Of a stretch of 64,000 nucleotides of DNA, positions 1 to 8,454 are shown in pieces (the stretch's first letter is position 1; each line of letters begins with the position of its first letter). The notes under the pieces are model-generated. The model did not search any database. It was not told the DNA's origin and saw only the letters and a program-made list of their open reading frames with translations. The stretch covers positions 186,001 through 250,000 of the forward strand of contig CAVQGZ010000001.1 in assembly GCA_963712175.1 (NCBI GenBank), written 5' to 3'. Position numbers and translations under genes: made by a program. Origin of the DNA: CAVQGZ01 sp963712175 (GTDB taxonomy: Bacteria; Actinomycetota; Actinomycetes; Jiangellales; Jiangellaceae).

Positions 1-1969
1 CGTTGCTGATGACGAGGTGACCGCTGCCGGCCTTGCGGGGATCGGGGTCCGGAGTGACCCGCACCGGTCGGCCCAGCCACATCAGCTCGGTGAGTCCAGC
101 GTGCGGCCGGCGATCGGCGTCGACGAGACCGTCGGCACAGAAGGCACCGTCGTGGTCGGGCTCACCGAAGCCACCGCCGACCACCAGCACGCCGTTGCGG
201 CGCAGCGAGTGATCCGCCCACTCCCAGACGAAGCCTCCCTGTATCCCGGTACCGGGCTCGAAGAGCTCCCAGTACTCGTTCAGACCGCCGTTGCTGGTCC
301 CCATGGCGTGGCTGTACTCCGACATGACCAGGGGTCGCGGATCGTCGCGCTCCGTCCAGGCTCGGAGCAGCTCGATCGACGAGTACATCGGGCATGCCAC
401 GTCGGTGACGGGTGCGGGGACGCCGCCGGTGTCGAAGCGACGACAGCCCGCGTAGAACACGAAGCGCCCGGGGTCGACCCGGTGGACCCAGGCAGCTGCT
501 GCGTCATGGACGGGTCCGTATCCGGACTCGTTGCCCAACGACCAGCCGATCACGCACGGGTGATGACGATCCCGAATGACCATGCGGCGAACCCGGTCGA
601 GGATGTGCTCGTCGAAGCGAGCGTCGCGGCTGAGGCTCGCCTCACGTCCATGGCTCTCCACGTCCGCCTCGTCCAGCACCCACAGTCCCAGCTCGTCGCA
701 CAGGTCGTAGAGGACCGGGTCGTTCGGGTAGTGCGACGTGCGCACCGCGTTGATGTTGGCCGCTTTCATCATCCGCAGGTCGCGCCGGATGTCCTCGGGG
801 GTCACCGCCGGCCCACGGTCAGGGTGGTCATCGTGCCGGTTGACGCCCTGGACGCGCACCGGCTCACCGGCGAGCAGCAGCTGGCGGTCAACGATCCGCA
901 CCGAGCGAAAGCCGACGGTCAGGCTGGTGACCTCGACCACGCGACGGTCAGGATCGAGCAGCCGGACAAGCGCCCGGTATCGGCTCGGGGTCTCCGACGT
1001 CCACTCGTCGACGTCAGGCAGCGACGCCGACAACGCTGCCACCTGCCCCGGCCAGGTCTGCGCCGATGCTGCTGCGGTCGAGTGGTTCGAACCGTCGAAC
1101 ACGGGGACCTCAGCGCGCAGCACCGAGTCTGGCGCAGCCGGGACCGGTGCCCCGGTCAAGGACTCCACCAGCCCCTCGACCGACCACCCGGGGTTCAGTC
1201 GCCCGGCAGACCCGATGCGTACCCGGAAGTCGACTCGCCCTGAACCGTTGCCACCGTCCACCCCGATGCCCACGTCGGCGAGGTACACCGAGTCGGTGGA
1301 CATCAGGAAGACCTCTCGCGGGAGCCCCGCGTGCCACCACTGGTCCTGGTCCTCGATCCACGAGGCGTCGGTCCATCGCGTCACTACCAGGGCGATGTCA
1401 TTGATGCCCGGGACGAGCGAGGATGAGATGTCGAACTCGCTGGGCAGGTGCCCAGGCTTGCTCATCCCGACCGGGCGAGCGTTGACGAACACGTAGAGAC
1501 CGGACAGCGCCGCCCCGACGTGCAGGACCGTGCGCCGCCCTGCCCAGGCGACGGGCAGGTCGAACCTTCGACGATGGACCACCGTCGGGTTCTGCGCGGG
1601 GATGGAGGGCATCTGGAGTCCCGGCCCATCAGGGGTGTCCAGGTCCCACGGGTACACGACGTTCAGATACGCCGGGTCGTCACCCAGGCCTGCCAACGTC
1701 CACACCCCCGGGACATCCAGGTCGTGCCACCCCTTGCCCGAGGTGTCCACGCTGAGATCATCCTCGGTCACCTCCTCGGGGTGGTCTCGCCGCAGCACGC
1801 GCCAGGTGCCGTCGAGCGACCTGAACCACGGCGATGTCTCGCGCGGGCTCCTGGCTGTCTCGTCGTCGGGGCAGGGGTAGCAGCTGGCCCTGGCCGGCAG
1901 GCGCCCGATGTGGACGAGCTCGGGGCGCTCCCAGGTCTGCGGCCCGAAGAAGGCGAGCGCCGACGTCAC
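1..1969 (-). CDS. lacZ: Beta-galactosidase, GH2 (LacZ type), partial at left edge
   Basis: This gene encodes a cytoplasmic glycoside hydrolase family 2 enzyme that cleaves terminal beta-galactosides to galactose. About 656 N-terminal residues are visible; the C-terminal beta-sandwich/domain 5 lies beyond base 1. The N-terminal sugar-binding and Ig-like domains are followed by the TIM barrel, with the NRHDDHP block near residue 375, the acid/base Glu in GNESGYG at about residue 481, and the nucleophile Glu in SEYSHAMG at about residue 551. The spacing matches E. coli Glu461/Glu537. No signal peptide is present. The GTG start (1967-1969) overlaps the TGA of the upstream alpha-galactosidase gene as GTGA, so it is the last visible gene of the galactoside operon. 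Identity is secure; the substrate (lactose versus galacto-oligosaccharides) is inferred. Confidence 0.95.
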   Translation of the reverse strand, partial: MTSALAFFGPQTWERPELVHIGRLPARASCYPCPDDETARSPRETSPWFRSLDGTWRVLRRDHPEEVTEDDLSVDTSGKGWHDLDVPGVWTLAGLGDDPAYLNVVYPWDLDTPDGPGLQMPSIPAQNPTVVHRRRFDLPVAWAGRRTVLHVGAALSGLYVFVNARPVGMSKPGHLPSEFDISSSLVPGINDIALVVTRWTDASWIEDQDQWWHAGLPREVFLMSTDSVYLADVGIGVDGGNGSGRVDFRVRIGSAGRLNPGWSVEGLVESLTGAPVPAAPDSVLRAEVPVFDGSNHSTAAASAQTWPGQVAALSASLPDVDEWTSETPSRYRALVRLLDPDRRVVEVTSLTVGFRSVRIVDRQLLLAGEPVRVQGVNRHDDHPDRGPAVTPEDIRRDLRMMKAANINAVRTSHYPNDPVLYDLCDELGLWVLDEADVESHGREASLSRDARFDEHILDRVRRMVIRDRHHPCVIGWSLGNESGYGPVHDAAAAWVHRVDPGRFVFYAGCRRFDTGGVPAPVTDVACPMYSSIELLRAWTERDDPRPLVMSEYSHAMGTSNGGLNEYWELFEPGTGIQGGFVWEWADHSLRRNGVLVVGGGFGEPDHDGAFCADGLVDADRRPHAGLTELMWLGRPVRVTPDPDPRKAGSGHLVISN

Positions 1970-4119
1970 AGCGCGACCACCTCAAGAAGCAGCAGCTGCT
2001 CGGGCCACAGCGCCGGCATCTGGAGGCCCGAGGCACCCAGCACGGCCCCCGTGAGCGTCGCGTCCGCGACTACCCAGGCAGCCGGCCACTCCTGGACGGC
2101 TTGCGGACCACCGGAGATCGGGGCATCCCCGGGGGGCAGGGGGTGGACGCGGTAGCGACGTGCCGGGTCCAGCCCGGGGAGCCGCAGCCGGCCGGGCGAG
2201 GCGTAGACGCTTGTCTGGGTGCTGACCACCGAGTAGACGGCCGAGGAGGCGTCGTCGGCGACCACACCATGAACCCAGACGGCTGGATCGGGGTGATCAC
2301 CACGGACGACGCGGCCGCTGTGCAGCAGCGGTCGCAGCCGCTTGTACTGCGCAACCCACGCTGCCGCAGCGCGTCGGGCCGGTGCATCAGCCTCGACGAG
2401 GTTCCACTCGAAGCCGAGGTGGCCGAAGAACGCGGTGCCCGCTCGAAACGCCAAGGGGTGGTACCGCCCGGTGGTGTGGGACGTGGGCGGACCGACGTGG
2501 GCCCCCATCATCTCCGGCGGAACCAGCAGGCCGGTCCAGCGTTGGATCTGCTGCCGCTCCAGGGCGTCGTTGCAGTCACTGGTCCACACCCGGTCAGTTC
2601 GTGACAGCACCTCCAGGTCGATCCGGGCGCCGCCGGAGGCGCACGACTCGATCTCGACCGTGGGATGACGCTCGCGCAGGTGGTCGAGCAGCCGGTAGAA
2701 CGCGATGGTCTGGGCATGGACACCGGGGGCCCCGGTCGGCAGGTGCCCCGCCTCGATGAGGTCGCGGTTGTGGTCCCACTTGAGGAAGGCGATCGGGTAC
2801 TCGGTGAGAAGCGCGTCCATCCGCTCGGCGACGTGGTCCCAGGCGCCGGGGTGTCCCAGGTCGAGCACCTGCTGATGGCGGAACTCCACCGGGAGGCGCG
2901 ACCCGACCGCCATCACCCAGTCGGGGTGCTCTCGGGCCAGGTCGGAGTCCAGATTGACCATCTCCGGCTCGACCCAGATCCCGAAGTCCATGCCTCGCGC
3001 ATGGACGTGCTCGATCAGGGGGCGCAGACCCTGCGGCCAGACCTGGTCGTCCACGTACCAGTCACCGAGCCCGGCCCGGTCGTGCCGACGACCCCGGAAC
3101 CAGCCATCGTCCAGCACGAACCGCTCGACCCCGACCTCGGCTGCCGCGTCGGCAAGAGCCGTGAGGCGGTCCAGGTCGTGGTCGAAGTAGGTCGCCTCCC
3201 AGGTGTTCAGGACGACCGGCCGAGGGCCGCGGGGATGGCTCGGACGAGAACGCAGCCAGTCGTGGATGCGGGCGGACATGGCATCCAGCCCGTGTCCATG
3301 GCTGCCGTAGACCCATGGGGTCGTGTAGTGGCCACCAGGCTCCACGGAGACCTCGCCGGGAAGGAGCAGCTCCCCGCCGCCCAGTACCGCCTGCCCAGAG
3401 GGAAGTCGCTCGCTGTAGGTGCGGTGGTTGCCGCTCCAGGCGACGTGAACCGACCAGACCTCCCCGGTGCGAAAGCCGAACCCGGGGGTCCCAGCCGACA
3501 GCAGCAGGGTCGCATCGTGCCCAGTTCGGCCTCGCTGGACGTCGCAGACGACCCGGCCTATCGCGAAGTCGCGCCGCTGCGGGCTGCGCTCACGCGACCA
3601 CCGGCCGGTGAGGTCGAGCAGCTCGCCGGCCTCCACTGGAATGGGCAGGGTCAGTACCAGACCCTCGAGCTGGTACGCCCGAACCGGGTCGTCGTTGTGC
3701 ACTGTGGCCCGCATCCGGACCAGGCCGGTCGGCTCGAGCCGGATGACCAGCTCCAGCCTGAGCCCAGCGGCCTCATCAGATGCCGCAACCTCAAGGCTCC
3801 CACCTGATCCCGCGACCGACACCGCGTCCCAGCCGTGGACGGAGAACTTCGGGGACCAGTCACGCCCGGCACGGTGACCTCGGAGCCCAGGCAGTCCCTC
3901 CCACCCGTCACAGAGCAGGGGAACGACGCGAGACACCACAGGGCTGTCCGGGCCAGCTCGCACGCGCAGCGGGGCTGCCGAGGCGGCCAACCCACGCAAC
4001 GCGTCGTCATCGAGCGTGCCGAGGTCGGTGCCCCAGTGCGCCACCTGGGGCAACCCCCCGTCGCTGCCATCGAGCACCAGCGACACTCCGTTGGCGCGCA
4101 GATGGAGCAGCCGCGTCAC
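1966..4119 (-). CDS. Alpha-galactosidase, GH36
   Basis: The product (717 aa) hydrolyses alpha-1,6-galactosides such as melibiose or raffinose-type sugars in the cytoplasm. It has the GH36 layout of a beta-supersandwich N-terminal domain, a TIM barrel and a C-terminal beta domain. The nucleophile Asp is in LKWDHNRD (residue 449) and the acid/base Asp in SDCND (residue 515). The 66-residue separation fits the ~720-aa tetrameric subgroup. The reading frame stays open upstream to 4950, but that part is antisense-frame shadow of the permease gene. The GTG at 4119 overlaps the permease stop as GTGA and gives the family-like N-terminus MTRLLHLRANG. There is no signal peptide, so the substrate must be imported first, consistent with the ABC permeases immediately upstream. 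Confidence 0.94.
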   Translation of the reverse strand: MTRLLHLRANGVSLVLDGSDGGLPQVAHWGTDLGTLDDDALRGLAASAAPLRVRAGPDSPVVSRVVPLLCDGWEGLPGLRGHRAGRDWSPKFSVHGWDAVSVAGSGGSLEVAASDEAAGLRLELVIRLEPTGLVRMRATVHNDDPVRAYQLEGLVLTLPIPVEAGELLDLTGRWSRERSPQRRDFAIGRVVCDVQRGRTGHDATLLLSAGTPGFGFRTGEVWSVHVAWSGNHRTYSERLPSGQAVLGGGELLLPGEVSVEPGGHYTTPWVYGSHGHGLDAMSARIHDWLRSRPSHPRGPRPVVLNTWEATYFDHDLDRLTALADAAAEVGVERFVLDDGWFRGRRHDRAGLGDWYVDDQVWPQGLRPLIEHVHARGMDFGIWVEPEMVNLDSDLAREHPDWVMAVGSRLPVEFRHQQVLDLGHPGAWDHVAERMDALLTEYPIAFLKWDHNRDLIEAGHLPTGAPGVHAQTIAFYRLLDHLRERHPTVEIESCASGGARIDLEVLSRTDRVWTSDCNDALERQQIQRWTGLLVPPEMMGAHVGPPTSHTTGRYHPLAFRAGTAFFGHLGFEWNLVEADAPARRAAAAWVAQYKRLRPLLHSGRVVRGDHPDPAVWVHGVVADDASSAVYSVVSTQTSVYASPGRLRLPGLDPARRYRVHPLPPGDAPISGGPQAVQEWPAAWVVADATLTGAVLGASGLQMPALWPEQLLLLEVVAL

Positions 4120-5036
4120 CCCTTTGCCGAGCCCATCGTCAGGCCGCTGACGAACTGCTTGCGCAGAACGAAGAAGACGAGGAGTGTCGGGATGGCGATG
4201 ATGACCGAACCAGCGGCGACCAGGTTGATGTCGGTGAAGAACGTGCCGCGCATGTTGTTCAGCGACGACGTGATGGGGAACTTCGTGGAGTCCTGGAGCA
4301 GCACCGTCGCCCAGAAGAACTCGTTGTAGATCCACGTCGTCTGCAGCACGGCCAGCGCCGCCAGGGCCGGCCTCACCAACGGCATCGTGAGCTGGAAGTA
4401 CTGTCGCCAGACGCTCGCTCCGTCGACCTCGGCCGCCTCGTACATCTCGCGCGGCAACGTCTTCATGTAGTTGCTGAGCACGAACGCGCAGAACCCGGTC
4501 TGGAACGCCACATTGACCAGGATCAGGCCGAGGAACGTGTTGAGCATGTTCCCGTTCGGGTTGAGCCATTCCGGCACCGGGATCGCCAGGAACATCCGGA
4601 AGACCGGCACCAGCAGCGCCTGTGGCGGGAGCAGGTTGGCGGCCAGGAACAGCGCCAGCATCGCGAGGTTGAACTTGAAGGAGTAGCGCGACAGCACGAA
4701 TGCGAACATCGACGCCAGCACGAGCGTCAGCACCACCGCGGGAACCGTGATGATGAGCGTGTTCTGGAAGGACTGGGCCATGTTGCCGCGTTCCCAGGCC
4801 TGGGCGTAGTTGTCGAGTGTCCACCCGCCCAAGGAGAGGTAGCCGTTGGCCTGCGTGTACTCGTAGCTGCGGAACGACTGCGCCAGCGCGTACACCAGAG
4901 GGAACAACCAGGCCAGCGACAAGAAGGTGAGCAGCCCGTAGGTCAGCCACTTGTTCTGATGCTTCTGGCCCGGGTAGGTGACCTTGTGGTCTGGAGCCTT
5001 CTTCTTTCTGGGCGAAGCCGTGGTGACCGCACTCAT
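4116..5036 (-). CDS. Carbohydrate ABC transporter permease, MalG/CUT1 type
   Basis: This 306-aa inner-membrane permease has six predicted membrane segments after a short basic cytoplasmic N-terminus. It carries the EAA loop EAAEVDGASVWRQYF that docks the ATPase, followed by a MPLVRPAL segment typical of CUT1 subfamily permeases. It pairs with the permease encoded just upstream; the start codon overlaps the upstream stop by 4 bases (ATGA). Position between a solute-binding protein and two galactosidases points to uptake of alpha/beta-galactoside oligosaccharides. No ATPase gene accompanies it, so a shared MsiK-like ATPase encoded elsewhere is inferred. Substrate is inference from neighbours. 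Confidence 0.93.
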   Translation of the reverse strand: MSAVTTASPRKKKAPDHKVTYPGQKHQNKWLTYGLLTFLSLAWLFPLVYALAQSFRSYEYTQANGYLSLGGWTLDNYAQAWERGNMAQSFQNTLIITVPAVVLTLVLASMFAFVLSRYSFKFNLAMLALFLAANLLPPQALLVPVFRMFLAIPVPEWLNPNGNMLNTFLGLILVNVAFQTGFCAFVLSNYMKTLPREMYEAAEVDGASVWRQYFQLTMPLVRPALAALAVLQTTWIYNEFFWATVLLQDSTKFPITSSLNNMRGTFFTDINLVAAGSVIIAIPTLLVFFVLRKQFVSGLTMGSAKG

Positions 5037-6001
5037 CGGGAACCTCCGGGCTCGTCCCTGAAGACCACCCTCAGGTAGATGATCACGAAGACCGTGGAGA
5101 TCAGCAGCATGATCGTGGCCAGGGCCGAAGCAAAGCCGATGCGGCTGGCCTCGCCACTGACGTTCTGGGTCACCAGCGCTGCGATCAGCTCCAACCCGTT
5201 GCGTCCCTTGTTGATGACCCAGACGATGTCGAAGGCACGCAGCGACTCGATCACGGTGATCACCAAGACGATGATGTTGATCGGCTTCATCACCGGGAAG
5301 ACGATCTTGAAGAACGTCTGTCTCTCCGTGCAGCCGTCCATGAGCGCCGCCTCTCGCAGGGCGACGTCAACACCCTTGAGCCCGGCCAGGTACATCAGCA
5401 TGATGTAGCCGGTGTGCCGCCAGCCCTGGGCGACGAGGACGGCGTAGAAGTTCACGCTCGGGTCGCCGTACCAGTCGGTCGTTCCCCCGGTGATGGAGTT
5501 GATCAGACCTTGGTCGCGTGAGTAGATGAGCTGCCAGATGAAGCCGGTCAGGGCCAGCGACAGCACAACCGGCATGAAGAACGACGTCTCGTAGAACCAG
5601 CTGTACCGCAGCTGCCTGTCCAGCAGCACCGCAAGGTACATCCCGAGCACGGTGGGCACCGTGAACAGGAACACCAGCATCACCAGGTTGTTCTGGATGG
5701 CCGGCCAGAACGGCGGGTAGATGGTGGCGGCGTTGACGTAGTTCTCCGTGCCGATCCACTCGATCTGGTCGAGCCCGCCGATGCCGTTCCACTTGCCGAA
5801 GCTCAGGATGACCGTCGCGATGGCCGGAAAGACCACCAGGACGAGGACCAGCAGGAGCGGAACGCCCAGGAACGCACCGACGACGAGCTTGTCTTTGCGA
5901 TTCAGCTTCTTGAGGTCGCTGATCTTCTTCGGCTTCTTGCGGCCGGCATCCCCGCCCGGGCTGGGCGGGGCGCCGACCGTCGTGGGTGCAGCCGTAGCCA
6001 C
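5033..6001 (-). CDS. Carbohydrate ABC transporter permease, MalF/UgpA type
   Basis: This 322-aa permease is the partner of the next gene. A Lys-rich cytoplasmic N-terminus (about 40 residues) is followed by six membrane segments, and the EAA motif reads LREAALMDGCTERQTFF before a FPVMKPI segment. The family forms a heterodimeric channel with a MalG-like subunit, energised by a MalK/MsiK ATPase. It lies 12 bases downstream of the solute-binding protein gene and overlaps the next permease by 4 bases, so the three form one transcription unit. Galactoside specificity is inferred from the two downstream galactosidases. Confidence 0.93.
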   Translation of the reverse strand: MATAAPTTVGAPPSPGGDAGRKKPKKISDLKKLNRKDKLVVGAFLGVPLLLVLVLVVFPAIATVILSFGKWNGIGGLDQIEWIGTENYVNAATIYPPFWPAIQNNLVMLVFLFTVPTVLGMYLAVLLDRQLRYSWFYETSFFMPVVLSLALTGFIWQLIYSRDQGLINSITGGTTDWYGDPSVNFYAVLVAQGWRHTGYIMLMYLAGLKGVDVALREAALMDGCTERQTFFKIVFPVMKPINIIVLVITVIESLRAFDIVWVINKGRNGLELIAALVTQNVSGEASRIGFASALATIMLLISTVFVIIYLRVVFRDEPGGSR

Positions 6002-6013
6002 GAGTACCGACTC

Positions 6014-7384
6014 CTAGAAGATCGTCTGGGCTTGCGCTTCCACGTCGGCCAGGATCGAGTCGACGTCACCCGGGTTCTGCAAGAAGTTCTGCAGCGACGG
6101 GATCACCACGGTTGCGGCGAAGCCGGAGTCCGTGTCGCGGTCGAGGAACTGCGCAATCGAATCGGCCGAGGAGATCAGCTCGGAGCCCGCCAGCTGCACC
6201 TCCGTCAGCTGGGAGGTGTCAGCGTCGGCGTTCGCCCACAGCTGCGGGAAGCCGCCCTCGGCCTGAGCGGTTCCGTTGTCGGCGCTGGCGAGCCACGTCA
6301 GGAAGTCAACGGCGCCTTCTTCGTTCTTCGGGTTCGCCGCCATGCAGTACCCATCGATGGGAGCGTCGATCGTGCCCTTGCCGATGGCGGAGTCGACCTC
6401 GGGGAACGCGAACAGGGCGTAGTCGTCGACCTCGTCGAAGATGGCCGGCGTGTCGGTGATGGCGAACTGACCGAAGTAGTACATGCCGGTCTCTTGCTTC
6501 TGGAACGCCGTTGCCGCCTCTTGCCATGTTCGGCCCAGTGGATCGGGCTGCATGAGCGGCAGCAGATCCGCCCACGTCGCGAAGACCGCCTTCACCTCGT
6601 CGCTGTCCCACGCCTCCTCGTGCCTCATGAGGGCCATGTGGAAGTCGTAGCCGTTGATGCGCATGTTGAGGATGTCGAAGGTGCCCATCGCCGGCCACCC
6701 ATCCTTGTCCGAGAACGCCATCGGGATGATCCCGGCCGACTGCATCTCGGCACCGAGCGCCTTCAGCTCATCGAGGGTCTCCGGCGGAGTCCAGCCGTTC
6801 TCGTCCCACAGGCTCTTGCGGTAGTACACGGCCCAGGGGTAGTTCTGCTCCGGGATGAAGTACTGCTTGTCGTCGGCACCGGTCGAGGCGGCCTTGAAGC
6901 CCTCCGACATCTGGTCGGACGGGAAGATGTCGGAGATGTCGCGGAAGAGGCCGTCAGCAGCGAACTGCTGCATCCGGTAGCCGGCGAACCAGGTGAAGAC
7001 ATCGTCCGGGTTGGACTGGATGTAGTTGTTGAACTGCTCCTGGAACGTGTTGTGGTCGACCGCGTTGAGCTTGATGGTGTTGCCCGTGGCAGCCTCGTAG
7101 GCGTCGACCGCAACAGCGCGGCGGTCGAAGGCAGGCCCGGCGCCGGTGCCCTCGTTGAGTCCGAAGCTGATCTCCTGGCCTCCCGACGCGCCGGAGTCAC
7201 TCGTCGCGCCGCTGTCAGACTCGGCGTCGTCGCTCCCACACGCAGCCAGGAAGCCGGGGACCGCGAGGCCGGCGCCGACCATGCCGGCACCGCGAAGGAA
7301 CGATCGCCTCGGAACACCCGTCGCTGAGACACTCGGCGGGATCATTCGGGCGAGGAACTCGGCCTCACTTCGCGGCTTGGACAT
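6014..7384 (-). CDS. Sugar ABC transporter solute-binding lipoprotein, Tat-type signal
   Basis: This is the extracellular binding protein (456 aa) of the galactoside importer. The N-terminus has a twin-arginine motif (RRSFLRG, Arg26-Arg27), a hydrophobic stretch and a lipobox LAAC with the lipidated Cys at residue 49, followed by a Ser/Asp/Gly-rich linker. The remainder resembles CUT1 family 1 extracellular binding proteins. The frame is open from 7426, but the ATG at 7384 is preceded by a GGGAGG ribosome site at proper spacing, giving MSKPRSEAEF. It is the first gene of the operon, facing the DeoR-family gene across a 278-bp gap. Tat export suggests it folds in the cytoplasm before secretion. 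Ligand is inferred. Confidence 0.92.
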   Translation of the reverse strand: MSKPRSEAEFLARMIPPSVSATGVPRRSFLRGAGMVGAGLAVPGFLAACGSDDAESDSGATSDSGASGGQEISFGLNEGTGAGPAFDRRAVAVDAYEAATGNTIKLNAVDHNTFQEQFNNYIQSNPDDVFTWFAGYRMQQFAADGLFRDISDIFPSDQMSEGFKAASTGADDKQYFIPEQNYPWAVYYRKSLWDENGWTPPETLDELKALGAEMQSAGIIPMAFSDKDGWPAMGTFDILNMRINGYDFHMALMRHEEAWDSDEVKAVFATWADLLPLMQPDPLGRTWQEAATAFQKQETGMYYFGQFAITDTPAIFDEVDDYALFAFPEVDSAIGKGTIDAPIDGYCMAANPKNEEGAVDFLTWLASADNGTAQAEGGFPQLWANADADTSQLTEVQLAGSELISSADSIAQFLDRDTDSGFAATVVIPSLQNFLQNPGDVDSILADVEAQAQTIF

Positions 7385-7662
7385 GGATGCCTCCCTGGGC
7401 GCACCGACCGTGAGGCGTCCCCTCACGGCTCAACCTAAACGAACAGGAATGTTCGCAACGAGAACACCTTCGTGATCGCGTGGACCGGTGTCAAGGGCCT
7501 TGAGGCGGCGATTCACAACAACTCTGCAACATCTTGCGCAGCGGTTCGAACATCATCGGTGGATTCCGAACCATCATCATGTGCTTCTGCGTTCGAAAGC
7601 ATTGACATCTCGTTCGAGCATGGGAGACTGGGACGTCCCGACCCACCGTGAGGGGGTGTCCC
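7385..7662. promoter_or_regulatory. Divergent control region with GTTCG/CGAAC motif cluster
   Basis: This gap separates the transporter/galactosidase operon (minus) from deoR-galTEK (plus). It holds seven GTTCG or CGAAC pentamers: 7440-7444, 7451-7455, 7544-7548, 7547-7551, 7567-7571, 7591-7595 and 7612-7616. One pair forms the palindrome GAACA-N4-TGTTC (7441-7454) and another GTTCGAAC (7544-7551). The palindrome at 7441-7454 lies just upstream of a TAGGTT -10-like box on the minus strand (7432-7437). These are the natural operator candidates for the adjacent DeoR-type repressor; binding itself is inferred. Confidence 0.6.
7602..7629 (+). promoter_or_regulatory. Candidate promoter of deoR-galTEK
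   Basis: A consensus -35 TTGACA (7602-7607) is followed by a weak -10 (GAGACT, 7624-7629) at 16-17 bases. Two GTTCG motifs (7591 and 7612) flank or overlap it, as expected for repression by the downstream DeoR protein. Confidence 0.4.
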
Positions 7663-8454
7663 GTGCTCGCCTCTGAGCGACAGGCGCGGATCCTGGACGA
7701 GGTCAAGCGACGCGGATCGGTGCGGGTCGCCGTGCTGTCGGAGATGTTCGGGGTCAGCGACATGACCGTCCGCCGGGACCTGGACGTCCTCGCTGGGCAA
7801 GGTGTTCTGGACAAGGTCCACGGTGGGGCCACGACCGCATCTCCCTCGAGCGCCGACGAGCCCGGCTTCGAGGCCAAGTGGGTGCGCCAGCAGGCGGAGA
7901 AGGCTGCGATCGCCGAGGCAGCCGCAAGGCTCGTCGAGCCCGGCATGGCCGTGGGGCTCTCGGCTGGAACGACGACGTGGGCACTGGCCAAGCACCTGCG
8001 CGAGGTCGACCAGCTGACTGTTGTGACGAACAGCATGCAGGTGGCTCAGGTCTTCCAGTCGAGCGAGGGCTCCGAGCGGACTGTGATCCTCACCGGTGGT
8101 GTGCGAACCCCGTCCGACGCTCTGGTCGGACCAGTCGCCGTGGCCGCGCTACGCCAGCTCCACCTCGACGTCCTGTTCCTCGGCGTCCACGGCATGACTG
8201 ACCGCTCGGGCTTCTCCACGCCCAACCTTCTGGAGTCCGACGTCAACCGCGCCTTCGTCGAGGCGTCGAACAGGCTGGTGGTCCTGGCGGACCACACGAA
8301 GTGGGGCCAGGTCGGTCTGTCCACCATTGCCCGCCTCGATCGCGCCGACGTCGTCGTGACCGACGATGGCCTCGAGCCGGCAGCGCGCGCCCGGCTGGCC
8401 GAGCTCGTCGGCACCCTGACGATCGTCAAGGCCGCAGTGGAGGCAAACCCGTGA
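7663..8454 (+). CDS. DeoR/GlpR-family transcriptional regulator
   Basis: This 263-aa regulator has an N-terminal winged helix (residues about 3-58; recognition helix SDMTVRRDLDVL, then the family motif KVHGGA) and a C-terminal DeoR sensor domain that binds a phosphorylated sugar. A GTG at 7648 is in frame, but GTG 7663 follows a GAGGGGGTG ribosome site and gives MLASERQARILDEV, the normal family start. Its stop overlaps the galT start (GTGA), so it is cotranscribed with galTEK. Family behaviour suggests repression of both divergent operons, relieved by a sugar phosphate such as galactose-1-phosphate or tagatose-phosphate; the effector is a guess. Confidence 0.9.
   Translation: MLASERQARILDEVKRRGSVRVAVLSEMFGVSDMTVRRDLDVLAGQGVLDKVHGGATTASPSSADEPGFEAKWVRQQAEKAAIAEAAARLVEPGMAVGLSAGTTTWALAKHLREVDQLTVVTNSMQVAQVFQSSEGSERTVILTGGVRTPSDALVGPVAVAALRQLHLDVLFLGVHGMTDRSGFSTPNLLESDVNRAFVEASNRLVVLADHTKWGQVGLSTIARLDRADVVVTDDGLEPAARARLAELVGTLTIVKAAVEANP

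Noticed and set aside
17..1243. Plus-strand 408-aa open frame opposite lacZ
   Set aside because: The minus strand carries a continuous GH2 protein with both catalytic Glu in the right context; the opposite frame has no recognisable domain and reflects high-GC third positions.
4120..4950. N-terminal extension of the alpha-galactosidase frame to 4950
   Set aside because: It lies entirely in another frame of the conserved MalG-type permease gene; the GTG at 4119 overlaps the permease stop and matches the family N-terminus.
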